Positions 53,898 through 62,071 of a stretch of DNA of 64,000 nucleotides are shown here, piece by piece. Position 1 is the first letter of the stretch. Every line of letters starts with the position of its first letter. The DNA is taken from the NCBI RefSeq assembly GCF_038096165.1, contig NZ_CP151076.1, positions 3,717,501-3,781,500 of the forward strand. The letters are read 5' to 3'. The notes beneath the pieces are model-generated. The model was not told the DNA's origin. It saw only the letters and a program-made list of their open reading frames with translations, and did no database searches. A program made the translations under genes and the position numbers. This stretch comes from Pseudomonas sp. G.S.17 (GTDB taxonomy: Bacteria; Pseudomonadota; Gammaproteobacteria; Pseudomonadales; Pseudomonadaceae).

Positions 53898-55271
53898 ATG
53901 ATCACACCACATCCCGATGTCTCGGACATCGAAAAACAAACCATCAAGCGCGTGACCCGGCGCCTGATTCCCTTCCTTGTCCTGCTGTTCGTGGTGGCCT
54001 TCCTGGACCGCAACAATGTCGGCTTTGCGGCATTGCGCATGAACGAGGACATCGGCATCAGCCAGACCATTTACGGGCTGGGCGCGGGGATTTTCTTCCT
54101 CGGCTATTTCATGTTCGAAGTGCCGAGCAATATTTTGCTGCACCGCTACGGCGCCCGGGTGTGGATCGCGCGGATCATGGTGACCTGGGGGATTATTGCC
54201 GGGGCCATGGGTTTCCTGCAGACCGCCGGGCACTTCATCACCTTGCGCGTACTGCTCGGCATCGCCGAAGCGGGCTTCTTCCCCGGCGTGATTTACCTGC
54301 TGTCGCTGTGGTTCCCGGCGCGTTACCGCGCGCGGATGATCGCCTCGTTTTACCTGGGCGTTCCCATTGCGCAGATCGTCGGCGCGCCGCTGTCGGTGGG
54401 CCTGATGCAACTGGGCGATACCTGGGGTTTCGTCGGCTGGCGCTTGATGTACATCGTCGAAGCGGTCCCGGCACTGATCCTCGGTGTGGTGTGCTTTTTC
54501 TACCTCACCGACCGCCCTGCCGATGCCCATTGGCTCACCGCCGAGCAGCGTAACTGGTTGATCAAGACCCTCGAACAGGAAGAGCGCAACAAACCGTTGG
54601 TGGTGGGCGTACAACCGACCAAGGGCCAGATGATTCGCAAGGCACTGGCCAGTCGTCAAGTGTGGATGCTGGCGCTGGTGTACTTCGGCATCACCTCGGG
54701 CTCCAACGCCATGAACTTCTTTCTGCCGACCGTGCTGGCGTCGTTCCGCGCCTCGTTCGGGCTGGAGATCGGCCTGATGCAGAACGGCCTGATCACCGCT
54801 GTTCCGTATGCCGTCGCTGCCGTAGCGATGATCTGGTGGAGCCGCCGCTCCGACCGTTTGCAGGAACGTCACTGGCATGCGGGCGGCGCTGCGATGCTCG
54901 CCGCTGCGTCCATTGCCCTGGCGCTGTTGATCAACCAGCCGTGGATCATCGTCATCGGCTTCATCCTGCTGGCCATGGGCGTGTACAGCGCAATCAACGT
55001 GTTCTGGGCCGTGCCCGGACAAGTGCTGACCGGCGTCGGCGCCGCAGCCGGGATTGGCCTGATCAACTCCATCGGTAACCTCAGCGGTTTCACCGGTCCC
55101 TATCTGACCGGGTACCTGTTCAACATGACCGGCAGCTACACGCCGGGCTTCTTGATCATTGCCGCGCTGGTCGGAGCGGGAGGCTTGGGCATGGTGTTGA
55201 TGCCGCGCAATCCGACGCCACTGATTGACACGAAAGGCGCGCCGACTGACGCCTTGGGAGACAAGGCATGA
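53898..55271 (+). CDS. MFS transporter, ACS family, second sugar-acid permease
   Basis: A 457-residue twelve-segment permease of the anion:cation symporter type (VVAFLDRNNVGFAALRMNEDI in TM1 loop and GIAEAGFFPGVIYLLSLWFP). Likely imports the acid degraded by the cluster, with a specificity distinct from the first MFS. ATG at 53898 has GAGG upstream; an ATG at 53883 in the same frame is less likely. Its stop overlaps the next start by 4 bases (ATGA). Confidence 0.9.
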   Translation: MITPHPDVSDIEKQTIKRVTRRLIPFLVLLFVVAFLDRNNVGFAALRMNEDIGISQTIYGLGAGIFFLGYFMFEVPSNILLHRYGARVWIARIMVTWGIIAGAMGFLQTAGHFITLRVLLGIAEAGFFPGVIYLLSLWFPARYRARMIASFYLGVPIAQIVGAPLSVGLMQLGDTWGFVGWRLMYIVEAVPALILGVVCFFYLTDRPADAHWLTAEQRNWLIKTLEQEERNKPLVVGVQPTKGQMIRKALASRQVWMLALVYFGITSGSNAMNFFLPTVLASFRASFGLEIGLMQNGLITAVPYAVAAVAMIWWSRRSDRLQERHWHAGGAAMLAAASIALALLINQPWIIVIGFILLAMGVYSAINVFWAVPGQVLTGVGAAAGIGLINSIGNLSGFTGPYLTGYLFNMTGSYTPGFLIIAALVGAGGLGMVLMPRNPTPLIDTKGAPTDALGDKA

Positions 55272-56152
55272 GCCTTGAAACCGTGGCCTTCATCGGCACC
55301 GGCATCATGGGCAAACCCATGGTCCGTAACCTGCTGCAGGCCGGTTATCCGGTACGGATCTGGAACCGCTCGGCCGCCAAGGCTGCGGAACTCGCGGCCC
55401 ACGGCGCAAGCGTTTTCGAGACCGCTGCGCAGGCAGCAGACGGCGCGCTGGTGCTGGTCTGCATGCTCAGCGACGGCCCGACCTGTGACCAGATTCTGTT
55501 TGGCGAAGACGGCGCCGCGCGGGCGCTGGCCGAAGGTGCGCTGGTGATCGTGATGAGTTCGATCCCTGTGGAAACCGCCGTCGAACACGCCCGCTTGTGT
55601 GCTGCGCAAGGGCTGCGCTACCTCGACGCACCGGTCTCCGGCGGCGAACGCGGCGCCCGTGAAGCCAGCCTGGCAATCATGGTCGGCGGCGACGCAGCGG
55701 CTTTCGAACAGGGCCGCGCGGTACTGGCGGCCATGGGTCGTCCGGTGCATGTCGGTCCGGCCGGGACTGGCCAGCTGTCCAAGCTGGTCAACCAGTTGAT
55801 CGTCGCCAGCACCATCGCCACGGTCGCCGAAGGGCTGCTGCTGGCTGAACGCGGCGGGGCCGATCCGGCGAAAGTCCATGAAGCGCTGCTCGGCGGTTTC
55901 GTCGACTCGCCGATCTGGCGCCAGCATGGCCAACGCATGCTCGACAACGACTTCACCCCCGGCGGCGCTGCCAAATGGCAACTCAAGGACACGCACACCG
56001 CCCTCGCCCAGGCCCGCACGCTGGGCCTGACGCTGCCCGTGGCCAATCTGGTCGACGGACTGTTCCAGGCGATGGTCGAGGCCGGTGACGGCGAGCTTGA
56101 TCACGCCGGACTGATCCGTCAGTTACGCCGCCACAACCCATTGCCTGAATAA
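55268..56152 (+). CDS. Beta-hydroxyacid dehydrogenase (L-threonate dehydrogenase-like)
   Basis: A 294-residue member of the 3-hydroxyisobutyrate/tartronate-semialdehyde reductase family: NAD motif FIGTGIMGKPM, substrate motif DAPVSGGERGARE, and catalytic Lys in GQLSKLVNQL. Relatives include LtnD (L-threonate dehydrogenase). GGAG is 8 bases before the ATG. It sits between the MFS and dehydratase genes in one operon; together with the DenD-like enzyme it suggests four-carbon or related aldonate oxidation, but no OtnK/OtnC-type kinase-aldolase is visible. Confidence 0.88.
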   Translation: MSLETVAFIGTGIMGKPMVRNLLQAGYPVRIWNRSAAKAAELAAHGASVFETAAQAADGALVLVCMLSDGPTCDQILFGEDGAARALAEGALVIVMSSIPVETAVEHARLCAAQGLRYLDAPVSGGERGAREASLAIMVGGDAAAFEQGRAVLAAMGRPVHVGPAGTGQLSKLVNQLIVASTIATVAEGLLLAERGGADPAKVHEALLGGFVDSPIWRQHGQRMLDNDFTPGGAAKWQLKDTHTALAQARTLGLTLPVANLVDGLFQAMVEAGDGELDHAGLIRQLRRHNPLPE

Positions 56153-56168
56153 CTTGCTGGAGCCTGCC

Positions 56169-57953
56169 ATGACCGATTCAACCCCACGCCGCCTGCGCAG
56201 TCAGCAGTGGTTTGACGATCCTGCTCACGCCGATCTCACCGCGTTGTATGTGGAACGCTACATGAACCAGGGCCTGACCCGCGCCGAATTGCAATCGGGG
56301 CGGCCGATCATTGGCATCGCCCAGACCGGCAGCGACCTGACACCCTGCAACCGCCATCACATTGAACTGGCCAAACGGGTCAAGGACGGCATTCGCGATG
56401 CCGGCGGCATCCCGATGGAATTCCCCGTGCACCCGATTGCCGAGCAGTCGCGCCGCCCCACCGCAGCACTGGACCGCAACCTCGCGTACCTGGGACTGGT
56501 GGAAGTGCTGCACGGCTATCCCCTCGATGGCGTAGTGCTCACCACCGGTTGTGACAAAACCACGCCCGCCTGCCTGATGGCCGCGGCGACCACCGATCTG
56601 CCGTCCATCGTGCTGTCCGGCGGGCCGATGCTCGACGGCTGGCACAAGGGTCAGCGCATTGGTTCAGGCACGGTGCTGTGGCATGCGCGCAATCTGCTCA
56701 GCGCGGGCGAAATCGACTACGAGGGTTTCATGACCCTGACCACCGCGTCGTCGCCCTCGGTTGGCCACTGCAACACCATGGGCACGGCCTTGTCGATGAA
56801 TGCGTTGGCTGAAGCGCTCGGCATGTCGCTGCCCGGCTGTGCGAGCATTCCTGCCCCTTACCGTGAGCGCGGGCAGATGGCCTATGCCACGGGTTTGCGC
56901 ATCGTCGATCTGGTTCGCGAAGACGTGCGGCCGTCGCAGATCATGACCCACGCGGCCTTTGAAAATGCCATCGCCGTCGCCTCCGCTTTGGGCGCATCCA
57001 CCAACTGTCCGCCGCACCTGATCGCCATCGCCCGCCACAGCGGCATCGACCTGTCGCTGGAAGACTGGCAGCGGGTCGGTGAAGACGTGCCGCTACTGGT
57101 CAATTGCATGCCCGCTGGCGAATACCTCGGTGAAGGCTTCCACCGCGCGGGCGGCGTACCGGCGGTGATGCATGAACTGGACAAGGTCGGCCGTCTGCAC
57201 CGGGATTGCCAATCGGTGAGTGGCCGAACCATGGGCGAGATCGTTGCAGACGCGGTAACCGGCGACCGCGACGTCATCCGTACCTGGGAAAACCCGCTCA
57301 AGCACCGCGCTGGTTTCATCGTCCTGAGCGGCAATTTTTTCGACAGCGCCATCATGAAGATGTCGGTGGTGGGCGAAGCGTTCCGCAGCACCTATCTGAG
57401 CGACCCGTTGCAACCCAACTGCTTCGAAGCGCGGGCCATTGTGTTCGAAGGGCCTGAAGACTATCAGGCTCGGATCAACGACCCAACTCTGGACATTGAT
57501 GAGCGCTGCATCCTGGTGATTCGCGGCTGCGGCACCGTGGGTTATCCCGGCAGCGCCGAGGTGGTGAACATGGCGCCGCCGTCCGCGCTGATCAAGGCCG
57601 GTATCGACTCGCTGCCGTGCCTGGGTGACGGTCGCCAGAGCGGCACTTCCGCCAGCCCGTCGATTCTCAACATGTCTCCGGAATCCGCTGTGGGCGGCGG
57701 CCTTTCGCTGCTGCGCACCGGTGACCGGCTGCGCGTCGACCTCAACGCGCGCAGCGTCAATCTATTGGTGGACGACGCCGAACTGGACGTCCGCCGCCAG
57801 GAACCGCTGCCCGCCCTCGCCCCTTCGCAAACCCCTTGGCAGGAACTCTACCGGCAACTGGTCGGCCAGCTGTCCACCGGCGGCTGCCTGGAACCGGCCA
57901 CGCTTTACTGGCGCGTTATCCCGGAAAACGGCACCCCACGCCACTCCCACTGA
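56169..57953 (+). CDS. IlvD/Edd-family sugar-acid dehydratase
   Basis: A 594-residue iron-sulfur dehydratase of the IlvD/Edd family. The cluster-binding cysteines are in LTPCNRHH, TGCDKTTPACL and VGHCNTMG; DGRQSGTSASPS marks the C-terminal active-site region. The size and N terminus (LRSQQWFDDPAHADLTALY) match pentonate (L-arabonate/D-xylonate) dehydratases rather than dihydroxyacid dehydratase. It makes a 2-keto-3-deoxy acid for the following FAH enzyme. GGAG precedes the ATG at 56169; a TTG at 56154 is possible. Confidence 0.9.
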   Translation: MTDSTPRRLRSQQWFDDPAHADLTALYVERYMNQGLTRAELQSGRPIIGIAQTGSDLTPCNRHHIELAKRVKDGIRDAGGIPMEFPVHPIAEQSRRPTAALDRNLAYLGLVEVLHGYPLDGVVLTTGCDKTTPACLMAAATTDLPSIVLSGGPMLDGWHKGQRIGSGTVLWHARNLLSAGEIDYEGFMTLTTASSPSVGHCNTMGTALSMNALAEALGMSLPGCASIPAPYRERGQMAYATGLRIVDLVREDVRPSQIMTHAAFENAIAVASALGASTNCPPHLIAIARHSGIDLSLEDWQRVGEDVPLLVNCMPAGEYLGEGFHRAGGVPAVMHELDKVGRLHRDCQSVSGRTMGEIVADAVTGDRDVIRTWENPLKHRAGFIVLSGNFFDSAIMKMSVVGEAFRSTYLSDPLQPNCFEARAIVFEGPEDYQARINDPTLDIDERCILVIRGCGTVGYPGSAEVVNMAPPSALIKAGIDSLPCLGDGRQSGTSASPSILNMSPESAVGGGLSLLRTGDRLRVDLNARSVNLLVDDAELDVRRQEPLPALAPSQTPWQELYRQLVGQLSTGGCLEPATLYWRVIPENGTPRHSH

Positions 57954-57970
57954 CCCCAAGGATCAGCCTT

Positions 57971-59152
57971 ATGCAAGCGCTGCAATTGACGATTGGAAAC
58001 ACCCTGCCCGACGACTGGCAACGCGCGACGCTGGTCGGTCGCGTGTGGCTGCCGGGCGAGCTCGGCGGTCCGGCCGTGGTGGTGCTGCGTGACGGTGAAG
58101 TCATCGACTGCACTGCACGCTTCCCGACCTTGAGCCAACTGCTGGACAACGAAGCTCCGCTGCAGGCGGTACGCGACGCCATTGGCACCTCGCTGGGCAC
58201 GATAGAAGCGCTGCTGGCCAACAGCGGCGAGCTGCGCGATCCGTCGAAGCCCAGCCTGTTGGCACCGGCGGACCTGCAAGTCATCAAGGCCGCCGGCGTG
58301 ACGTTCGCCGCCAGCATGATCGAACGGGTCATCGAAGAGAAAGCCGGCGGCGACGCGCAGCGTGCCGAGCAGATCCGTGGCCTGGTGCAGAACGTGATCG
58401 GCGACAACCTGCGTGACCTGCGTCCCGGTTCCCCGGAGGCGTCGCGTCTCAAGCAGGTCCTGATCGAGCAGAAAATGTGGTCGCAGTATCTGGAAGTCGG
58501 CATCGGCCCGGACGCTGAAATCTTCACCAAGGCGCCGCTGCTGGCGGCCGTGGGCAGCGGCAGCGCCATCGGAATTCATCCCGAGTCGAGCTGGAACAAC
58601 CCGGAACCGGAAGTGGTGCTGGCCGTGGATAGCCGAGGTCGCATTCACGGCGCGACCCTGGGCAACGACGTCAACCTGCGCGACGTCGAAGGCCGCAGCG
58701 CGTTACTGCTGAGCAAGGCCAAGGACAACAACGCTTCCTGCGCATTGGGGCCGTTCATTCGCCTGTTCGACGAACATTTCAGCCTTGACGATGTGCGGCG
58801 CTGTGAAGTGGCCCTGCGGGTCGAAGGCAACGACGACTACGTGCTCAACGGCAGCAGTTCCATGAGTCAGATCAGCCGTGATCCGGCAGATCTCGCCGCG
58901 CAGACCCTCAATACCAACCACCAGTACCCGGACGGCTTCGTGCTGTTCCTCGGCACACTGTTCGCTCCAACCGATGACCGAGATTCACCCGGCCAGGGTT
59001 TCACCCACAAGGAAGGGGATCTGGTAAGCATTTCATCCGCGTCATTGGGCACCCTGCACAATCGCGTGACGGGCAGCCATCAAGCACCACCCTGGACGTT
59101 CGGCGTCGGTGCACTGATGAAAAATCTGGCGCAACGCGGCTTGCTGAATTAG
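57971..59152 (+). CDS. FAH-family enzyme, 2-keto-3-deoxypentonate dehydratase-like
   Basis: A 393-residue long FAH-family protein. Candidate metal ligands lie in the segment HPESSWNNPEPEVVLAVD, and NDVNLRDVEGRSALLL and the C-terminal GVGALMKNLAQRG are as in XylX/AraD1-type proteins. Such enzymes dehydrate 2-keto-3-deoxypentonate to 2-oxoglutarate semialdehyde. AAGGA is 8 bases before ATG 57971; it lies 17 bases after the dehydratase gene. A semialdehyde dehydrogenase would be needed next and is not in the window. Confidence 0.85.
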   Translation: MQALQLTIGNTLPDDWQRATLVGRVWLPGELGGPAVVVLRDGEVIDCTARFPTLSQLLDNEAPLQAVRDAIGTSLGTIEALLANSGELRDPSKPSLLAPADLQVIKAAGVTFAASMIERVIEEKAGGDAQRAEQIRGLVQNVIGDNLRDLRPGSPEASRLKQVLIEQKMWSQYLEVGIGPDAEIFTKAPLLAAVGSGSAIGIHPESSWNNPEPEVVLAVDSRGRIHGATLGNDVNLRDVEGRSALLLSKAKDNNASCALGPFIRLFDEHFSLDDVRRCEVALRVEGNDDYVLNGSSSMSQISRDPADLAAQTLNTNHQYPDGFVLFLGTLFAPTDDRDSPGQGFTHKEGDLVSISSASLGTLHNRVTGSHQAPPWTFGVGALMKNLAQRGLLN

Positions 59153-59244
59153 CCATCGCGCAGTTCAACTCAACCACCAATACCCGGCGCAAGTAGCCAG
59201 ATATGCTCTAATGGCCAACACCGTTTATGTTTAAGGAAGGACAT

Positions 59245-59454
59245 ATGAAGCATCTGATACTTGCCCTGGCATTGGCGTTGCCGATGCTGGGTGGCTGCGC
59301 TGTATACAGCGAACGCGGTACCGGCGAAGGCCAGGGTTCCAGCAAAGTCGGGAAAATATCCTGCGACGCAACACCGGCCAACCAGCCAGGCTGCTACCAG
59401 AAGAGTTCGCCGGACTGGAAGTTCGGCAACTTCAGGTTTGGGCTTGGGGTTTAA
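59245..59454 (+). CDS. Small lipoprotein of unknown function
   Basis: A 69-residue protein with a lipobox LGGCAVYS (Cys near residue 17) after a short hydrophobic signal. The mature part is Gly/Lys-rich and has a Cys pair (ISCDATPANQPGCYQ). The start at 59245 follows GGAAGG; a longer frame from 59227 has no signal-like start. Followed by a terminator at 59455. Confidence 0.7.
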   Translation: MKHLILALALALPMLGGCAVYSERGTGEGQGSSKVGKISCDATPANQPGCYQKSSPDWKFGNFRFGLGV

Positions 59455-59480
59455 GCGCCTGTCACGCAGCGGTCAGGCGC
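59455..59480 (+). terminator. Intrinsic terminator-like hairpin
   Basis: GCGCCTG (59455-59461) pairs with CAGGCGC (59474-59480), directly after the lipoprotein stop codon and followed by CCCCTTTAAATTT. Confidence 0.65.
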
Positions 59481-59516
59481 CCCCTTTAAATTTCGCTGCT
59501 GGATGAAGCCTACCCG

Positions 59517-59729
59517 CTACACCCCTTTATCCGTGGCCTTGTCGCTGACTATGAGTTTGTCTAAACCCCAGTCGCCGGGCACGTCCCAATCTTCACCGAA
59601 CAGCTCGGCGGGGTGCATGGTCCGGTCGGAGCCATTTCCACACGCGAGGGACTTGGCCGGACAATACTGGTCGCATCCCCAACAGATCCGTTCGGGGTGC
59701 GGGGGGTTGGCGGGAAAGTTCTTGGCCAT
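59517..59729 (-). CDS. DUF3079 family protein
   Basis: A 70-residue protein with the DUF3079 pattern HPERICWGCDQYCPA and ACGNGSDRTMHP, containing four closely spaced cysteines that probably bind zinc or another metal. The function of the family is unknown. It is convergent with the small lipoprotein. Confidence 0.85.
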   Translation of the reverse strand: MAKNFPANPPHPERICWGCDQYCPAKSLACGNGSDRTMHPAELFGEDWDVPGDWGLDKLIVSDKATDKGV

Positions 59730-59889
59730 GCCGTTCTCCGTTTATTGAGAGGCGTACTTCCAACCTACAGCCTGGAAGCAGCGTCAGCCTTGATGGATAT
59801 CAAGATATCGACAGCAAGTGACTCGCCTCGCCCCATTGCGATCCTGGGGCTAAGCTTGCAACTGCTGAACAGACCTGGAGACGTCGCTC

Positions 59890-60249
59890 ATGCTCAATAA
59901 AAATCCCTTCCCGAATGCTGAGACAGCCGAGCATCCACCCCTGTCGACATGGGACGATCAAAACGCCCCCCAGTCCATCGATGGCGATGCGTTTACTGCC
60001 CCGCCTGCGTTGACCCACGCCGAACTGGTGCACTTGCGTGTCCGGGTCATTGCCCTGGAAAACCTGGTCGTCGCGCTGCTGGCCGAAGGTTCGGAACGCC
60101 AGCTCGCCGTGGCCCGGGAAATGGCCGAGTACATTTCCCCCCGACCCGGTTTTACCCAACATCCGTTGACCGTTCACGCGGCCGCACAGATGAACCACAG
60201 CGTCGAACGCGCCCAGCGATTTCGCCAGCGTGAAGAGCCAGCGGTTTAA
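59890..60249 (+). CDS. Hypothetical protein with central helix
   Basis: A 119-residue soluble protein. The first 45 residues look disordered; residues about 47-85 form a strong helix (VHLRVRVIALENLVVALLAEG). No signal peptide or catalytic motif was recognised. GGAGA lies 8 bases before ATG 59890. It ends just before the Fur-box-like region of the ftr operon. Confidence 0.6.
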   Translation: MLNKNPFPNAETAEHPPLSTWDDQNAPQSIDGDAFTAPPALTHAELVHLRVRVIALENLVVALLAEGSERQLAVAREMAEYISPRPGFTQHPLTVHAAAQMNHSVERAQRFRQREEPAV

Positions 60250-60262
60250 TTGCACGAAACTT

Positions 60263-60281
60263 GATAACAATCATTATTATT
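60263..60281. promoter_or_regulatory. Fur-box-like site before ftrA
   Basis: GATAACAATCATTATTATT matches the 19-base Fur consensus at 14 of 19 positions by hand alignment and lies 56 bases upstream of the ftrA start, where iron-repressed regulation is expected. Confidence 0.6.
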
Positions 60282-60336
60282 CGCAGCAAAGCTTCCTAGA
60301 CTCGGGTTCCTACTCGTCAGTGCTCAGGAAGACATC

Positions 60337-60861
60337 ATGCGTACCCACCTCTCACTCGCCCTGCTCCTGCTTGCACCCTTGGCTCACGCAAAGGAATACC
60401 CGATTGGGGAACCACAGCTGTGTCAGGGGCTGGAGGTCGGGGCGGTGTATCTGCAACCGATCGAGATGGCACCGGCTGGCATGATGCGTGCCACGGCCGA
60501 TTCCGATGTCCATCTGGAGGCCGACATTCGGGCCACTGCCGACAATCGGCAGGGCTTTCAGGAAGGCAGTTTCGTGCCTTACCTCAATGTCTCGTTCAAC
60601 TTGAAAAAAGCCGGCAACCCGGAAGAACTCAAGGGCGACTTCCATGCCATGGTCGCCAATGACGGCCCGCACTACGGCGACAACATGAAGCTGCTGGGGC
60701 CAGGCAAATATCAACTGACCTTCACCGTCCTGCCACCGGCCGGGCACGGTTCCCTCGGACGTCATACCGACAAGGAAACCGGTGTAGCGCCCTGGTTCGA
60801 ACGCTGCGAACTGCACTACGAATTCATCTATGCCGGGATTGGTAAAAAAGGCGGCTATTGA
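60337..60861 (+). CDS. ftrA: Periplasmic iron-binding protein (P19/FtrA-like)
   Basis: A 174-residue exported protein with signal peptide ending HAKEYPIG, matching the P19/FetP/FtrA iron-transport family: GLEVGAVYLQPIEM and FVPYLNVSFNL, the HAMVANDGPHYGDN segment with metal-binding residues. It binds iron(II) in the periplasm and hands it to the FTR1-type permease. First gene of a four-gene operon under a Fur-like site. Confidence 0.9.
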   Translation: MRTHLSLALLLLAPLAHAKEYPIGEPQLCQGLEVGAVYLQPIEMAPAGMMRATADSDVHLEADIRATADNRQGFQEGSFVPYLNVSFNLKKAGNPEELKGDFHAMVANDGPHYGDNMKLLGPGKYQLTFTVLPPAGHGSLGRHTDKETGVAPWFERCELHYEFIYAGIGKKGGY

Positions 60862-61194
60862 ATGAAGCGCCTGCCGCTTGCCTGGCTGATGCTCGCCGGA
60901 GCCGTTGCGCCGTTGACCGTCCATGCCGAACTACCGACCTACGAACTGATCCTGCGCGATGGCCACTTCACTCCCGCCTTGCTGGAGGTACCGGCCGGGC
61001 AGCGTTTCAAGATCGTCCTGAGAAACGAGGGTCAAGGGCCGGCCGAGTTCGAGAGCACGCCGTTGCGGGTTGAAAAAGTACTGTCGCCGGGTGTCACCAC
61101 CTTCGTCGTCATTCACCCGCTCAGGCCCGGCCACTATCCCTTTTTCGACGAGTTCAATCCGCAACTGCCCGAGGGCGGCATCCTCGCCAGATAA
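60862..61194 (+). CDS. ftrB: Cupredoxin-like periplasmic protein (FtrB-like)
   Basis: A 110-residue exported protein with a signal peptide (ending VHAELP) and a cupredoxin-like fold: LRDGHFTPALLEVPAGQ and the loop HPLRPGHYPFFDEF. In Brucella and Bordetella FtrB probably oxidises iron(II) with copper. The usual Cys ligand of blue copper sites is absent, so the metal is unclear. It follows ftrA without a gap. Confidence 0.85.
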   Translation: MKRLPLAWLMLAGAVAPLTVHAELPTYELILRDGHFTPALLEVPAGQRFKIVLRNEGQGPAEFESTPLRVEKVLSPGVTTFVVIHPLRPGHYPFFDEFNPQLPEGGILAR

Positions 61195-61216
61195 CCCGTC
61201 CATGCACGGAGTTTCC

Positions 61217-62071
61217 ATGAATCAATCAATGTTCATCGTCTGGCGCGAAAGCGTCGAGGCGCTGCTGGTGATCGGCATTCTCCAGGCCTGGGCCAGCCAG
61301 CAAGACCAGGGCAATCGGCTGGTCAAATTCCTGTGGGGCGGTGTGATGCTGGGGCTGCTGCTCTCGGGCCTGCTCGCGGTGCTGATTCTGTTTGCCGGTG
61401 AGGCCATGAGCGGCTCGGCCAGTGAATGGTTCCAGGCCGCACTGGCGCTGATTGCCAGTCTGCTGATGGTACAAATGGTGGGCTGGATGCATCGCCATGG
61501 GCGCACGCTCAAACATGATTTGCGACGCCACGCCGACAGCCATCTGGCCCGTCGCGGCGGCCTTGGCCTGTTAGTGTTGGCGATGCTCGCCGTCAGCCGC
61601 GAAGGCAGCGAGACCGTGGTATTCCTCTACGGTGCCGGCGCACGTTTGCGCGGCCCGGAGCTGGCCTTGTTCGCCGTCGGTGGCGCATTCGGACTGGTGC
61701 TGTCGGCGCTCACCATCGGCCTGTTGCACAGCAGTCGCCGCTTCATTTCCTGGCAGCGCTTCTTTGCAATCAGCGAAATCATCCTGCTGATGCTTGGCGC
61801 GGCACTGCTGGTCAGCGCCAGCGAGCGCATCAACGGCCAATTGTTGGCCCTGGATGTGCCGGAGTGGGTTTATAGCCTCGTTGGCGAGGCGCTTTGGGAC
61901 AGCAGCGCACTGTTGAGCGACAGCCATGGATTGGGGAGTTTTCTTGCCAGTTTTGCCGGTTATCGGGCAACCCCCAGTGGCATGACATTGCTGGTGTGGG
62001 TCGGTTACTGGCTGGTCGTCGGCGGCTGGCTACGGCAACGCACTGCGGAAAACCTGCCATGCCCGACCTGA
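61217..62071 (+). CDS. ftrC: FTR1-family iron permease (FtrC-like)
   Basis: A 284-residue membrane protein of the ILT/FTR1 family with the two R-E-x-x-E motifs: WRESVEALLV and SREGSETVVF. These residues bind iron during translocation. Seven hydrophobic segments. ATG at 61217 has GGAG 6 bases upstream; an in-frame ATG at 61202 is an alternative. Overlaps ftrD by 13 bases. Confidence 0.92.
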   Translation: MNQSMFIVWRESVEALLVIGILQAWASQQDQGNRLVKFLWGGVMLGLLLSGLLAVLILFAGEAMSGSASEWFQAALALIASLLMVQMVGWMHRHGRTLKHDLRRHADSHLARRGGLGLLVLAMLAVSREGSETVVFLYGAGARLRGPELALFAVGGAFGLVLSALTIGLLHSSRRFISWQRFFAISEIILLMLGAALLVSASERINGQLLALDVPEWVYSLVGEALWDSSALLSDSHGLGSFLASFAGYRATPSGMTLLVWVGYWLVVGGWLRQRTAENLPCPT

